Source: Sceloporus undulatus
Lineage: Eukaryota; Chordata; Lepidosauria; Squamata; Phrynosomatidae
NCBI RefSeq assembly: GCF_019175285.1
Contig: NC_056524.1
Coordinates: 95,535,688-95,599,687, forward strand
Direction: 5' to 3'
DNA length: 64,000 nucleotides
Part shown: piece by piece, positions 10,900-21,581 of the stretch
How the letters are laid out: each line of letters starts with the position of its first letter
How positions within the stretch are numbered: position 1 is the first letter of the stretch
Program-made: the position numbers and the translations under genes
The notes under the pieces: model-generated
The model's input: the letters and a program-made list of their open reading frames with translations, nothing else
Databases searched by the model: none
Told to the model about the DNA's origin: nothing

Positions 10900-11280
10900 C
10901 TGGCCTGGGAGGGAGTGAAGGGGCAGGTCCAACGCCATCGGGCCTGAAAAAGAAGAGCCCTCCCTCCTTGCCAACTGTCATCTTCCAGCCTGGGAGGGAG
11001 TGAAAGGGCAGGCCCAACGCTATTGGGCCTGGCCTCTATTAAGAAGCAGAGCCCTCCCTCTAGTCCATCTGCCTTGGTCCAGGCCTGAGAGGGAGAGAAG
11101 AACTGCTGGATCTGATCCCCTTCTCCACCACCATTCCCTTCTCCTTTTCTGTCATGTCTTTTTAGATTGTAAGCCTGAGGGCAGGGAACCGTCTAATTAA
11201 AAATAATAATAATTGTAAGCTGCTCCCTTTAGGGCTGAAGGGCGGGGTATAAATACCGTAAATAAATAAATAAATAGAAA
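10900..11280 (+). mobile_element. LINE 3' UTR with tandem block and TAAA tail
   Basis: A GC-rich block (GCCTGGGAGGGAGTGAA ... GAGCCCTCCCTC) occurs two and a half times. It is followed by GATTGTAAGCCTGAGGGCAGG, GGGCTGAAGGGCGGGGTATA and AAATAAATAAATAAATAG. This is a classical L2/CR1-type reptile LINE terminus. Confidence 0.75.
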
Positions 11281-11666
11281 TCATTCTATAACATAGAATA
11301 AGTCTGCAAGTTTAGAGGATCTACAGTATGTCTGTACACATGACCTCACAGAATTTCATATTAACAAATGGCCACCGCTGGTGTGGCTAAGGGTACTGTA
11401 AACTTTATCACAGTCCAAGCAGCATGGCCCCACAGCCCTCTATGATCCTCCATCACATAATAAACACATGAAAAATTGGCTAAAGCCAGATACCTAACCC
11501 AATAAATCCAAATTACCCAGATTTAAACTAGTAGTTTTGATTTGACTTAGATTAATTTAAGAGGCATTAACACTACTGGTATAAACCCAAGCAATCTAAG
11601 ACCAGTGATTTATGGATTTACACAGAACATATTTTTTTAAAAAAATAAAAAATAAAGAACACTTAC

Positions 11667-11798
11667 GACCGCCAATGCTGCCATGACCACCACTGCTACT
11701 GCCACCACCAATGCTGCCACCTCCTCCTCCTCCTCCTCCTCCTCCTCCAATGCTGCTGCTGCCACCGCCAAGTGCATCCCCTAGATTAAAGTCAGAAT
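11667..11798 (-). CDS. XG: XG exon 5: second acidic module and glycine tract
   Basis: 132 bp, phase 1-1, acceptor TTTTAG, donor GTAAGT. It begins DSDFNLGDALGGGSSSIG, a second acidic module close to CD99's DGFDLGDAL, and then runs into glycine and serine: eleven consecutive Gly codons (nine GGA, then GGT, GGC; 11716-11748), then SIGGGSSSGGHGSIGG. Human XG also has a short Gly run before its membrane segment (AGGGGGGYSSYG). The exon ends with C rather than the usual G, so the junction codon is CAT (His). Confidence 0.9.
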
Positions 11799-12310
11799 CT
11801 AAAACATATTAAAGCAAGTTGTAAATATATTATCAGTGTCAAGGGAAACAGGTGTTTTCAATAACAAGAGCAAAAGATTAGGAAAAAAGAATGAGTAGGA
11901 GCAATTCCAACTGAATTACAAAATCTATCACATTTTAATGCCCATTAATCATACTAAAAATTATAATATTACAGCAACACTAGATAATGTATTCTGGGAT
12001 TGCTCTGATCTTATCAGATGTGTTTAAGGTATGTTTTGATAGGGAAACAAACAATGATAGGGATACAAACCTGTCAACATCTCTTAAAGTTTAGGAGATG
12101 CCCATGAGATCTTCCCCCCACCAAAGAACAGGACCTTCCTAGAAACTTTCTAAAAAGGATGTGGTAGTGGCAGTGGTGATGGAGTTGGAAGAGGAGCAGG
12201 AGGAGGGGGATGGGGTGGGAGACCCCTAAAATACTAAGTGAAACAGCTGATAACAACACAATTTTTAAAAGATATTAAATGAACCTCCCTCTTTTTTAGA
12301 TCTTAACATT

Positions 12311-12859
12311 GGTGGGTTACAGACCGCCCGTTTGGGCGGTCTGCACCCACCCCCTTTCCCTGGGGTATCAGGGCCTCAGCAGCCAGACGGCAGCCACTGA
12401 GGCCCCGATCCGCCGCTTTCTGGCTGCAGGGAAGTGGCAAAAGACCACTTCCCCGCAGCCTGGAAGGGTGTCCTTTGGGCTTCAAGCCCCAAGGACACCC
12501 CGCGGCGGTGGGGAGAAGGAGAAAGGGGCCGCTTGGCCCTTTCTCCTTTGCGCCGCTGGGCGCAGCCGTGTGAAGGCTGCGCCCAGCGGCACAAACCAGG
12601 AAGGAGCTCCAAAAGGAGCTCCTTCCTGCTCCGTGCTAAGGGTGCACTAAGTGCCCTGGCATGCAGCGACGACGTCACGTCCGCGCCGCCCCGTTTAGAG
12701 GTGGTGCGATCGTGACGTCATCATGGCGGGGCCATGTGGAATGGCCGCTGCCATTTTGTGCGCACAGAGCGTGCACTAGGTTAGGGGGGTGCAGAAGCAC
12801 CGCCTTTCCTAACCCTGTACGCGCAGAGCGCGTACTATATGGCCCGTCTGTAACGGACC
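12311..12859. mobile_element. GC-rich TIR element, young copy beside XG exon duplicate
   Basis: Ends GGTGGGTTACAGAC and GTCTGTAACGGACC are inverted. The subterminal hairpin GACCGCCCGTTTGGGCGGTC follows the left end. CpG-dense, with a perfect CRE (TGACGTCA, 12713-12720) followed by TCATGGCGGGG, and GCCGCCATTTTG nearby. Its right end is 18 bp from the 3' edge of the decayed XG exon at 12878. No clean target duplication. Confidence 0.8.
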
Positions 12860-12877
12860 TATGAAAATTATTCTTAC

Positions 12878-12939
12878 CATCATTTCCATAGCCGCCATGT
12901 GGTTTAAGATCAGATAGAGATTAGGTCTAGAGTTCCCAC
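12878..12939 (-). pseudogene. Decayed tandem duplicate of XG exon 4
   Basis: The 62-bp segment keeps an acceptor (TTAAAG) and a strong donor (GTAAGA). It aligns along its whole length with exon 4, including flanking intron bases, but has a 1-base and a 3-base deletion, so it is 62 rather than 66 bp. Inclusion after exon 4 would shift the frame, and the next exon would then read ILTLI and stop. Skipping it restores the 188-residue frame because the flanking exons are both phase 1. A GC-rich transposon ends 18 bp past its 3' edge. Either a dead exon still carrying splice sites, or a poison exon used to lower XG output. A sequencing error of one base cannot be excluded, although the 4-base difference makes that less likely. 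Confidence 0.75.
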
Positions 12940-13033
12940 CTTTAATGATAAACATTTCCAGATTTCATCACGGCATAAACAGAAATCCAAACGAATACCT
13001 CTATTATAAATCCTTAAGTGGAAAAAAGTTTAC

Positions 13034-13099
13034 CATCACTTCCATGGCCACCTGCATGTGGTCGAAGGTCAGGATATAGATGAGGTCTGGGGTTGTCAC
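13034..13099 (-). CDS. XG: XG exon 4: Pro/Arg-rich repeat unit
   Basis: 66 bp, phase 1-1, acceptor AATAG, donor GTAAAC (weaker than its neighbours). Encodes GDNPRPHLYPDLRPHAGGHG followed by S, D. It corresponds to the repeated GGNIYPRPKPRP-type segment of human XG. An out-of-frame tandem copy follows 94 bp downstream at 12878-12939. Confidence 0.88.
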
Positions 13100-14279
13100 C
13101 TATTAAGTATAAATGTTTCTGAATAGGAATTCCATCAGAAGCACTTTTTTTCCTTTACCAAAAGGATAATCTTCCTACCTTCTTTTAAATGCTGTTTTCA
13201 CATAATGTTAAGATCATGGGATGCTGAGTTTGCCAAGCTTGTTTACTCTGATACAAATGTGACATGAAAACAAATGTTTTCAGAAGTGTAATTTTGGTCA
13301 ATATTAACCACAAATTGTCAAGCAAGATTCATGGGGATCTGTACAAAACAGGTTCTGTTTTAAACTTAGTGACTGTAAACAGAACATTTATGATCCTTCT
13401 GCCAACATTAATAATATGAAGCTGGCCAGGTAACTATAGAGATCAAAGTTTAACATACTGTAATATGGTCTCAGTTCTGAATAGGTGTGTTGTTTCTATT
13501 TATCAGATGATACATTTGATGCTTTATCAGTACCGTAAAGCTATCAATTAAAAAAAAAAAACTGGATTCCCCCGACCACCAAAAAACTATATCCCCTTGG
13601 TTCAGTTCAGGCTTTCTAACCACTGGTGTATTGCTCCCCCCAGGTCAATCTTCAACAGATGTTCACATTTTGTGTGTGTCTTTGGTTTATTATCTGTACT
13701 CATAAAGGTAAAACCAAAGATATACCACTTCATGAAGCAAACAGCTGATGAAAAATAACTAGCTTCTTATATGATGGCCTGCCCAAATATTTTACCAAAT
13801 ATTTTTGTAGAGTTTTTTTATTTATAATTCTTTGGCACTAAGCCCAAACCATGTAGAAAATATTCACTCTCACAGTTTTATTCTATAAAAAAGGAAGGAA
13901 GAAAGTATTCAGTACAAGTCAATTTCCAGGCCTCTGCTGCCACTTTGAGATACTACTTTTTATTCTGCATGTTTCTACTATCAGTAATGCAAAATTCTTT
14001 TTATCTTCATAAAACTCTATCACATAAGCCAAAATGACCAAAGGAGAATATGGTTGGTAAAAAAAACAAGTAAGAGATTAGCATTTTCTAACAAAATTCA
14101 GTAAATAATTTATTCTTGGGGAACATTAAAAAAAAAAGCCTGAAATGATTACTACACCAGTAATATCAGTGCATTTGAAAGCTACGTTTACAGTTTCATT
14201 TGTAGGTTTAGATCTTATATGCACATATCTAAGCATTGTGACTTCAATTATTCAAACTCAACTGCCATCTAATACTCAC

Positions 14280-14321
14280 CCACTGGTGGCCTTTTGGTGG
14301 CTGGATTGGGCCGCATGGTAA
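14280..14321 (-). CDS. XG: XG exon 3: Pro-rich linker TKRPPV
   Basis: 42 bp, phase 1-1, acceptor TTTAG, donor GTGAGT. Encodes VTMRPNPATKRPPV. The TKRPP core is shared with CD99 exon 3 here (53284-53328, TKRPPL) and resembles the EPTKKP run after the first acidic module in human XG. Probably extended, proline-rich, glycosylated stalk. Confidence 0.9.
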
Positions 14322-15690
14322 CTAAACCAGAGAAATCAAAGTCAGTCTATGGTTAGCTTACTTTTAAAAAAAACTTCTACCAATATGGCTAAATAAAAAA
14401 TAGCTAGAGCTTTTATTGACATGGCTGAAGCTGCAATTATATTCCCAGTTACCAAGGTGTAAGATCCATTGCTAGAGTACATATGCATACAATTGCACTG
14501 AGGAACATGTTCAGACTTTCTTTTAAAGTATGGAGTACTCAATGGCTTCACTAGGTTTATATTTGGTTGTGTAATTTTAATTAACAAATTATTAGTGTTA
14601 GATAGCTCTGTATTCAAACATACAGTGCAAATGCTATTCTGCATACCTGAAAGAAGGTTATGTTTTAAACTTATATTTAAAAGAAGGATCCATAAGCCAA
14701 GATCCAGTTGGGCACACAAATTATGATCTGTGCACCCCCTGTATTTTTCCCTTGAGCTCTTCTCCTGTACATCCCACAGCTCCTAAAGCAGTCTTCTTCA
14801 CACTGCTTTACTCCAGACGTGACGTGTTGAACTACAACTCTCATCACCAGCCAGCATATATATTCTAGCACACAGACACCACATTGAGGTACACTACCCT
14901 AAAGAACTATCATTTGAATTCCTGTAAATCAAAACAATGAATTCGTTCATGAGATATATGTACACAAGTGCTCTTCAGAAGAGGAAAAATGAGGGAAATA
15001 GCATATACAGCACAATGGTCTCTGTCAAAGCAGGGAGTGGACTCCAGCTCTTGTTGAATTATAATGTTAAGTAGTCTCACAATTGACTATGCTGGCTGGA
15101 ACTAACGGGAATTGCAGTTCAACAACAGCTGAAGTCCTATAAGTGATGTATACTGTCATAACCACTTTTTACACCATCATATATGATTTTTCAGTTGTTG
15201 TGAGAGCAGGTAATCAGTACCTCTTTGTACATTTACCCTACCCCACCCCCTCAGCCTTTGAACATAACAGGCCTTTTCAGCACTGGAATACAACCTTACA
15301 ATTAATGGCCAAGGAAGGGTGTGGGTGTATATGGCTGCAGTTCTGGAGCCAGGAAAAAGAAGAACAGACATTGTCCTTCTAGATGTACAGCAAGCCACTT
15401 GGCTTCTTTCTGGACCCTACAATACAGCAGATTGTCTCCCATGACAAAGACCCAGTTTGTTTCTTCCTTATACTGGTATAACCTGCCTTAATTCAATCCT
15501 TCCTTTCAATCCACTACCAAGTTGTGTAAAGAGTAATAAGGTGACATCAGAAATATATGTAAGCATGCATGTCTCTCATTCATAAGGTCTCCATTCAGTG
15601 ACTGATGGTGTATGATGAAAGAAGATTCTCTTCAATGCTTTGCATAAACAATTAATATTAGCATTGCTGTTTTTTTACCCACACACTTAC

Positions 15691-15729
15691 CTGTCCCAAG
15701 GGCATCAGATAAATCAAAATCACCAAATC
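15691..15729 (-). CDS. XG: XG exon 2: first acidic DFDLSDAL module
   Basis: 39 bp, phase 1 on both sides, acceptor AACAG and donor GTAAGT. Encodes GFGDFDLSDALGT with split codons at both ends. The D-F-D-L-x-D-A-L motif is the family hallmark just after the signal peptide (human XG has DFDLADAL, human CD99 FDLSDAL). It matches exon 2 of the neighbouring CD99 gene in length and phase. Confidence 0.92.
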
Positions 15730-15928
15730 CTGTTAAAAGAGCACAAACATTAAATCAAGGATTTTAAAAGAACTTTCATGCTTTATTCTTGTGCTAAACT
15801 GAAGTGCTGCACATACTGTACATTCCACATGGTGTCACTACTAACAGGCCTTGTGTGTTCCATACAGATAGGTGTAATGTCCGTACAATATAACTATATG
15901 ATTCACTGCTGTTTTGTGGAGAAACTTA

Positions 15929-16041
15929 GAATCATAGAATCACAGAGCTTGAAAAGAACACAAGGGCCATCCAATCCAACTCCCTCCCATGCAGGAATAC
16001 AAAATCAAAGCACTCCTGACAGATGGCCATCCAGCCTCTGA

Positions 16042-16096
<55 letters not shown>

Positions 16097-16390
16097 CTTT
16101 ATTTATAAAGCACTGTAAATTTACACAGCGCTGTACATACAATCTTTTTAATTGGACGGTTCCCTGCCTTCAGGCTTACAATCTAAAAAGACATGACACA
16201 AAGGGAGTGGTGGTGGGGAAGGGGCCTTTCTAGTAGGATAATACATATAAAATACATAGCAATATAGGAAATTTAAATTTAATCTGTTTAAAGTCTTCCA
16301 AAGAAGGCAATTCCACCACACTCTGAGGCACATATTCCATGGTTGAATGGCAATTATGATCAGGAAGTTCTTCCTAACATTTAGGTGGTA
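15929..16390 (-). mobile_element. CR1 LINE 3' end, split by a LINE end
   Basis: 15929-16040 (GAATCATAGAATCACAGAGC ... GCCATCCAGCCTCTG) and 16285-16390 (TCCAAAGAAGGCAATTCC ... AGGAAGTTCTTCCTAACATT) are consecutive parts of an antisense CR1 end. Between them lie an ATT microsatellite (16041-16094) and a reversed LINE end (to about 16220) like the one at 11160-11220. The inner piece therefore inserted later. Confidence 0.8.
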
Positions 16391-18662
16391 TCTCACATTA
16401 TCTTCAGCAACTACTGGGGATTTCTAGGACTGAGATAGGGATCCTGCATCGAATGCCGTAAGATAGCTTGTGAAGAAATTGGAAAAGTTGTTGTGGCTGC
16501 TGCTGCTGTTGCTGCTACTTCCAGAATTCTCACAATCATCAGCATCACTGCTTGACTCTGTTACCCTAAAAGGTGGGGTCTCCTTGGGGGATTTATTATC
16601 TCAAAAGGAGGCCTGTGAGAGGAGGGTAATTTTGGGAATCTTTTCACCTGTGTATACCAGTACTAATTGCAGAGAGACTCCAGTTTCAATGAACATAAAG
16701 GTTTTATTTAGCAATGTGCAAAGGTTCATGCAAACACACAAAACCACTGCAAGCTTAAGAACCACACAGGACTAACAGACAGAAAGATGTGGAAGGTTGA
16801 ATAGAGAGAGATCAGGAATTAGAAGGGGTGATAATTACCAGTCCTGAAGATAGGTCCACTGAAAATGAAGCATGGCTCAGACAGCATGTGAGGGTCACAT
16901 AGTGAGTAAGAGGGGCCGTCTGTGCACAAATAAGGCTAGAGCTGGGCCTGATATTTATATCTTATTCCATAGCCTTGAGGGGTACTTGGTGCTACTACAC
17001 TGTGTAACAAAGGCTTTGCTGTCAATTTGGCTGATGGTTTTAACTTTGGAGTGACAAAACAGGGATTGGCTCTGGAATAACTCTGCAATAGTTGGACAGA
17101 AAGGATGACCAGGAACACAGCATGGGGTAAGGTAGAAGATTGTATTTAACTCCTTTTACTTTGAGACTTGCTTTGTCTCTGAATGTGAAGAGATAGGGGT
17201 TCAAGTAGTAAACCCAGCTTACTTTGATTTTAGTATCATCTAGGTCTCCTCCAATTTCTCAGGTCAGTGTATCTTCTCACATGTGTAACTTCCTAGTGTT
17301 CTAAAAGTCATTGTGACCTCTCAAAAACATGCCTGATGCTAGATATCAAATATGAAACCCTATATCTAGTGAGAGAGGTGTAGGATATGTTAATAACTCT
17401 CCATGAGGGTCTGTATATACCAACTTATAACATCTGAAATTTGGAAAATTTACTTTGCATAATACAAGCTGATGCATAAGGGGCCCATCATGGGGAAGCT
17501 GCTCTTGGTAATCTTGACTTGATGAGCACAAAATACAGACCAGCTAAAAGTGTAGATTCTGCTGGCAGTTTGTAGAATCTAGCCCTTGGTGATAAAAGCT
17601 CCACTTGAATTTTTCCTACATGAAACATGTTATGATTGATGCACACAATTCAAAACTGAGACTCTCTAAATAAAACACAATGATCTTATTCATAAAACTA
17701 CACTAAATCCAGTCCACCAGGAAAAGACATGAAACTTATCATGCAGCCTGTAGGGACTAGAAGCCAAGTTGGCCAAAATTCTGAACAGTTTATTTATACA
17801 TTTCCAAAGTAAGATTAATGGGATTATTCACAAATAAATATTATTTTCTTTTAATCATAATATCCTCACAATTAATCCCTAAGGAAAAAGAATGGTGTTT
17901 TTGATAATGTTAAGAAGAGCATCCAGTTGGAACACAAGTGGTTGTTTCCTTTCTTCAAGTTATTTGCTTGAACTCCATACAATCTACTTCTCTGGAACAA
18001 CTAGTCTTATATTTGACCACAAATCAAAAGAAATGCACAGAACGGAACTCACATAAAAATACCATAAAACAACATAACAATAATATTGTGATGTCATAGT
18101 TTTCTTCTTGTCTGTGTTCTATCCAATTTATAGTCTATCTCAAAGCTATTTAAGCTCATGAGGTATTATGAAAGACAAAAGTAGTGTGACACATAGGAAA
18201 GGAAGAAGTTATAAAAGGAGCAAAATGTTTTGCCAGTGAAATAATTCTTCTATGAGTGTCAAGAGAAGTGCTGGTATTGAAATTCTGGTTATTTTCATCC
18301 CATCCACAGACAGTGCCAATGTCAAACTTTTCATATTCTAAGAATAATAGTTTTCAGTGGACCTATAGTGTCTATTTAAATACTGCCAGCAACCTAAAAC
18401 CATTTATGATTATATTTTTTGCTGTGGACGGGTGGTGTTTATCGTTGTAAATATGTTGTGTCTACTCACATCTCTGGATGATATATTAATCTCAAAATAA
18501 GTCAGAAAGTGGTGAGCCACATTCCCACCATGTGATGCATCTCTCAGGCACTGACACCTAATCATCCATTATGCCACCTCCTTACTTATTTTAACTATTT
18601 AGAATCTGCTTCAAGGACAGTTTAATGCACTGGTATTAATGCAGAGATAAAAAGTAGATAAA

Positions 18663-18985
18663 GGTGCAGTACAGACCGGCGCTTTGTGCCAGCCTGGGGC
18701 CAAAACTAGGACTTGGTAGCGTGGAGCGAACCCTACTGCACACCACGGGCGCCATCTTGGTGTGTCGCCATTTACGAGGGGTGTGTGATGGTGATGTGGG
18801 ATGGCACAACACTGCTCCAGGGTGCTTATGGCACCTCAGCAGCAGCAGAGAAAGGAGCCACTTTTAGTGGCTCCTTTTTCCCAGCGCATCATTGCCACAC
18901 CGTTTGATTGGAGCGGCCACGATCCGAGAAAGAAAGGGGTGGCCTCTGTCTGCCCCTTTCTCCTAAACTGTTTAGGCCCTTAGTG
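18663..18985. mobile_element. GC-rich TIR element copy
   Basis: Left end GGTGCAGTACAGACC with hairpin GACCGGCGCTTTGTGCCAGCC. The interior shares GCCATCTTGGTG and GGTGCTTATGGCACC-type text with other copies. The right end is unclear. Confidence 0.65.
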
Positions 18986-19794
18986 CCTAACAAATTCCCT
19001 GTAAAAGCTTGAAAAACCTCAGTTCTAGGAACATCCTATAAATATTGTCTCATTGCAAAGTTATGGAAGCACAGTACACTAAAAGCAGTAAGGATTATCT
19101 GAAGACTTGTAGGCAGCCAGTGAGTGTAAACAAATTGGTTAAAAATTAATCTGTTTCTATTTCCCTGTGGAATATCTGTACAAACTCAAACAGAAGTGTT
19201 TTCACTGCATAGCTTTCTTCCAATGAGACTAAGGTTTGATTTGAACAGGCGAAGAGTATGTAGAAAATTCCATTGTTTGTTCAGATTCATTTTCCAAAAA
19301 GGAATTCTCCTGTGAACTTGACAACCTGAGGAGGGTTGCCTTCTCATAGCAGTCTGAGAGGCAACTGAGAGAACAGTCCTGAGCAACTGAAGAGCAGACT
19401 GTTGCTCTGTTCCTCTGGGTCTCTGATGAATTTTGCACTGAAGTGTCTGTATTTTAAAGAGGAGGGAAGTGGGATGTGATCTGACTCAAGTGCTTCATTA
19501 CTCATTTCCCTCTAGACACAACTGCCTTAGCAGTTTCTCTTATAACCCCCAAGGCGATTCTGTTACAAGATGTGGGTTTTTTGTTTAAGTGGAACTGCAA
19601 CTGAAGCTGAAACAAAAGAAAAGGTAGCCTTTCAAGACAGGTGACTAAAAAAATGCAATATTGGTATGCACTGATCAGTAGGATCACAAATTTCTATCAG
19701 GAAAACACCAGAAATGATAATTTAGGGGAGTTAGAAAGTGGAAAGGATGGGGGATGATTTAAATCACATTATACTGTATTAAGGACCTTTATAG

Positions 19795-19985
19795 CCAGCC
19801 TGGTAGTGGTTTGAGCACTGGACTATTACTCTGAAGATCAGGGTTCAATTCTCCATTCACACAGAATTCCACTGGGTCACCTTTGGTGAGTCACACACTC
19901 TCAGCTCCAGAAAATCTTGTGATAGACTCATTTTAGGGTCACCATAAGTCAGAAATGACTTGAAGGTACACAGCAACATATAAGA
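19795..19985 (+). mobile_element. tRNA-derived SINE
   Basis: GTGGTTTGAGCACTGGACTA (box A side) and GGGTTCAATTC (box B) are followed by GGGTCACCTTTGGTGAGTCA and the tail GGTCACCATAAGTCAGAAAT GACTTGAAGG. Typical squamate tRNA/BovB-tail SINE in sense orientation. Confidence 0.85.
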
Positions 19986-21069
19986 CCTTAACATACTCAA
20001 ACTGAAAGCTGGTGGAGGTACAGGTGTAGCATAAAATAGAGAGTAGAAGGATTATGCTTTGGAAATCCTTGGGATTGTTCCTGATTTCTATACTAGTTTT
20101 AGTTGACCTCTCAGGCAGGCCAGCCTCACCAATTCATCTGCCACTCATGTCAGAGCAGCCATCCAATAAAACTAATGGCTGCCCAATGCTTCAAAGGCAT
20201 TTTATCTTACAGATGACATTAAATTCTATGCACTGACTGTTTTTCAAGGACACTGACACCTCACTACTGGCTCCCATGTTTGTTCAAGACAAAATATGGT
20301 TGCACACACACTTGGATGCCATTTTTAATTGTGCATAGCACTTGACCCACTCAGCATTCCCTGCCTATTGAACATGTGTAAGTTTCACTGAGCTGTTAGG
20401 AGGAGTGCTCAGGGTTTCTTGCCTCTTCCTCATTTCTGCTCCATTTTGGTTCTATTTCTGTCAGCACTCACCTCCTGATCTCATAGTTAGAGGGAGCAGT
20501 GCATCTCTGAGCACTCATCTTTGTTTTTTTCTTATGTAAGTGAATGGCTACTGTTCACTGACATAGAAGAAACAGAGAAAAATCAGAATGCTCCCCTTGG
20601 TGACATTGGTGCATTGAAGGCAAAATCTGCCCTCTGACACCGGACTGTCAATGCTCAACTCATAGGGTTCATGCAGGAAGAGTGTAATCTGTAATCTTAA
20701 TCCCCCAAAGTTTTGTAGCAGTCAAACCAGTGCTGTGTCAAAGCACCAGGATATTTTTTATTTTTGGCAGGAAAGGTGACATCATTTGCCATTCTCTTTA
20801 GATATACCTGTTCTTTCCATGCTTCACTGTAGTCCTCACATTAGTGGGAAGGGGCGGGGGAGAGACTTTCCCAACAAAAATACATTATTGCAAACTATTC
20901 CTCTCTTACAGTGCAGTTGTGATGTAAAGTATTCCAGGGCTGTTTTTAATAGTCAAGTAAAGCCCATAAACTTAAAAAAAAGTGACACCTGGTTAAGATA
21001 AAACTTCCAGAAGTGGTTTGTGGATATGGATCAGTACATTTGTCTGATGGATTCTCCTTGCCTAAAGTT

Positions 21070-21155
21070 GGTCCCCATGCCTGAACAGGGATTCAGACCC
21101 TGATCTCCCAGAGTCCAGAACTCAGACTGCTACACCACAGTGTCTCTAGAGATAC
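21070..21155 (-). mobile_element. SINE fragment (tRNA-like part)
   Basis: CAGGGATTCAGACCCTGATC and AGACTGCTACACCACAGTG are the antisense of the SINE head seen at 19795. Truncated. Confidence 0.6.
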
Positions 21156-21522
21156 CAGATAGTTCCTACTAAGAGGAATCTCACAGAAAGATGTCATGAA
21201 TCCACACAAAGAGATGCATCATATCATGCTGGGGTTGGAGATGTTGGACTATCAGTGCTTACTAGCCTGGACAGCTATGTATCACCTCTAGTGTCATTAA
21301 GAGGGTGTTTCTACTGGTTGCTGGGTAGAACAAGTGGGAGGATGTTCTAGTGTTCTTGCCCTCCTTCTGAGTTCTCCATAGGCATTTGTTAGAATAAAAG
21401 TTTGGACTAAATAGTCCTGTGGTCTCATCCAGCATTCATCTTCTTGCATTTTTTACAATCCCAATACTCAACTCTCTATCGCAGAAAGAGTTTTGCTATA
21501 CTTTACCTTCCCTCCTACTCAC

Positions 21523-21581
21523 CAGTAGCTGAAATTATTGAAATTATCAAATGAATAATCAAATTCATGCCACTCAACTTT
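21523..21581 (-). other. Exon-like segment in XG intron 1 (unassigned)
   Basis: 59 bp between a near-ideal acceptor (an 11-T run then CATTTTCCAG) and a strong donor (GTGAGT). Open in frame 0 as KVEWHEFDYSFDNFNNFSYW with the last codon split. In the phase left by XG exon 1 it would stop after one further codon. It matches no domain I know. It could be a cryptic or poison exon of XG, an exon of an unseen nested gene, or chance. Confidence 0.3.

Noticed and set aside
16590-16760. Possible LTR end (a TTTTATT run with flanking repeats)
   Set aside because: No matching second copy, primer site or coding remnant was seen, so no such element can be supported.
16470-16775. Open frame starting MKKLEKLLWLLLLLLLLPEF, resembling a signal peptide
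   Set aside because: The Leu run comes from a CTG/TTG microsatellite-like stretch, it is on the strand opposite to XG, and nothing recognisable follows.
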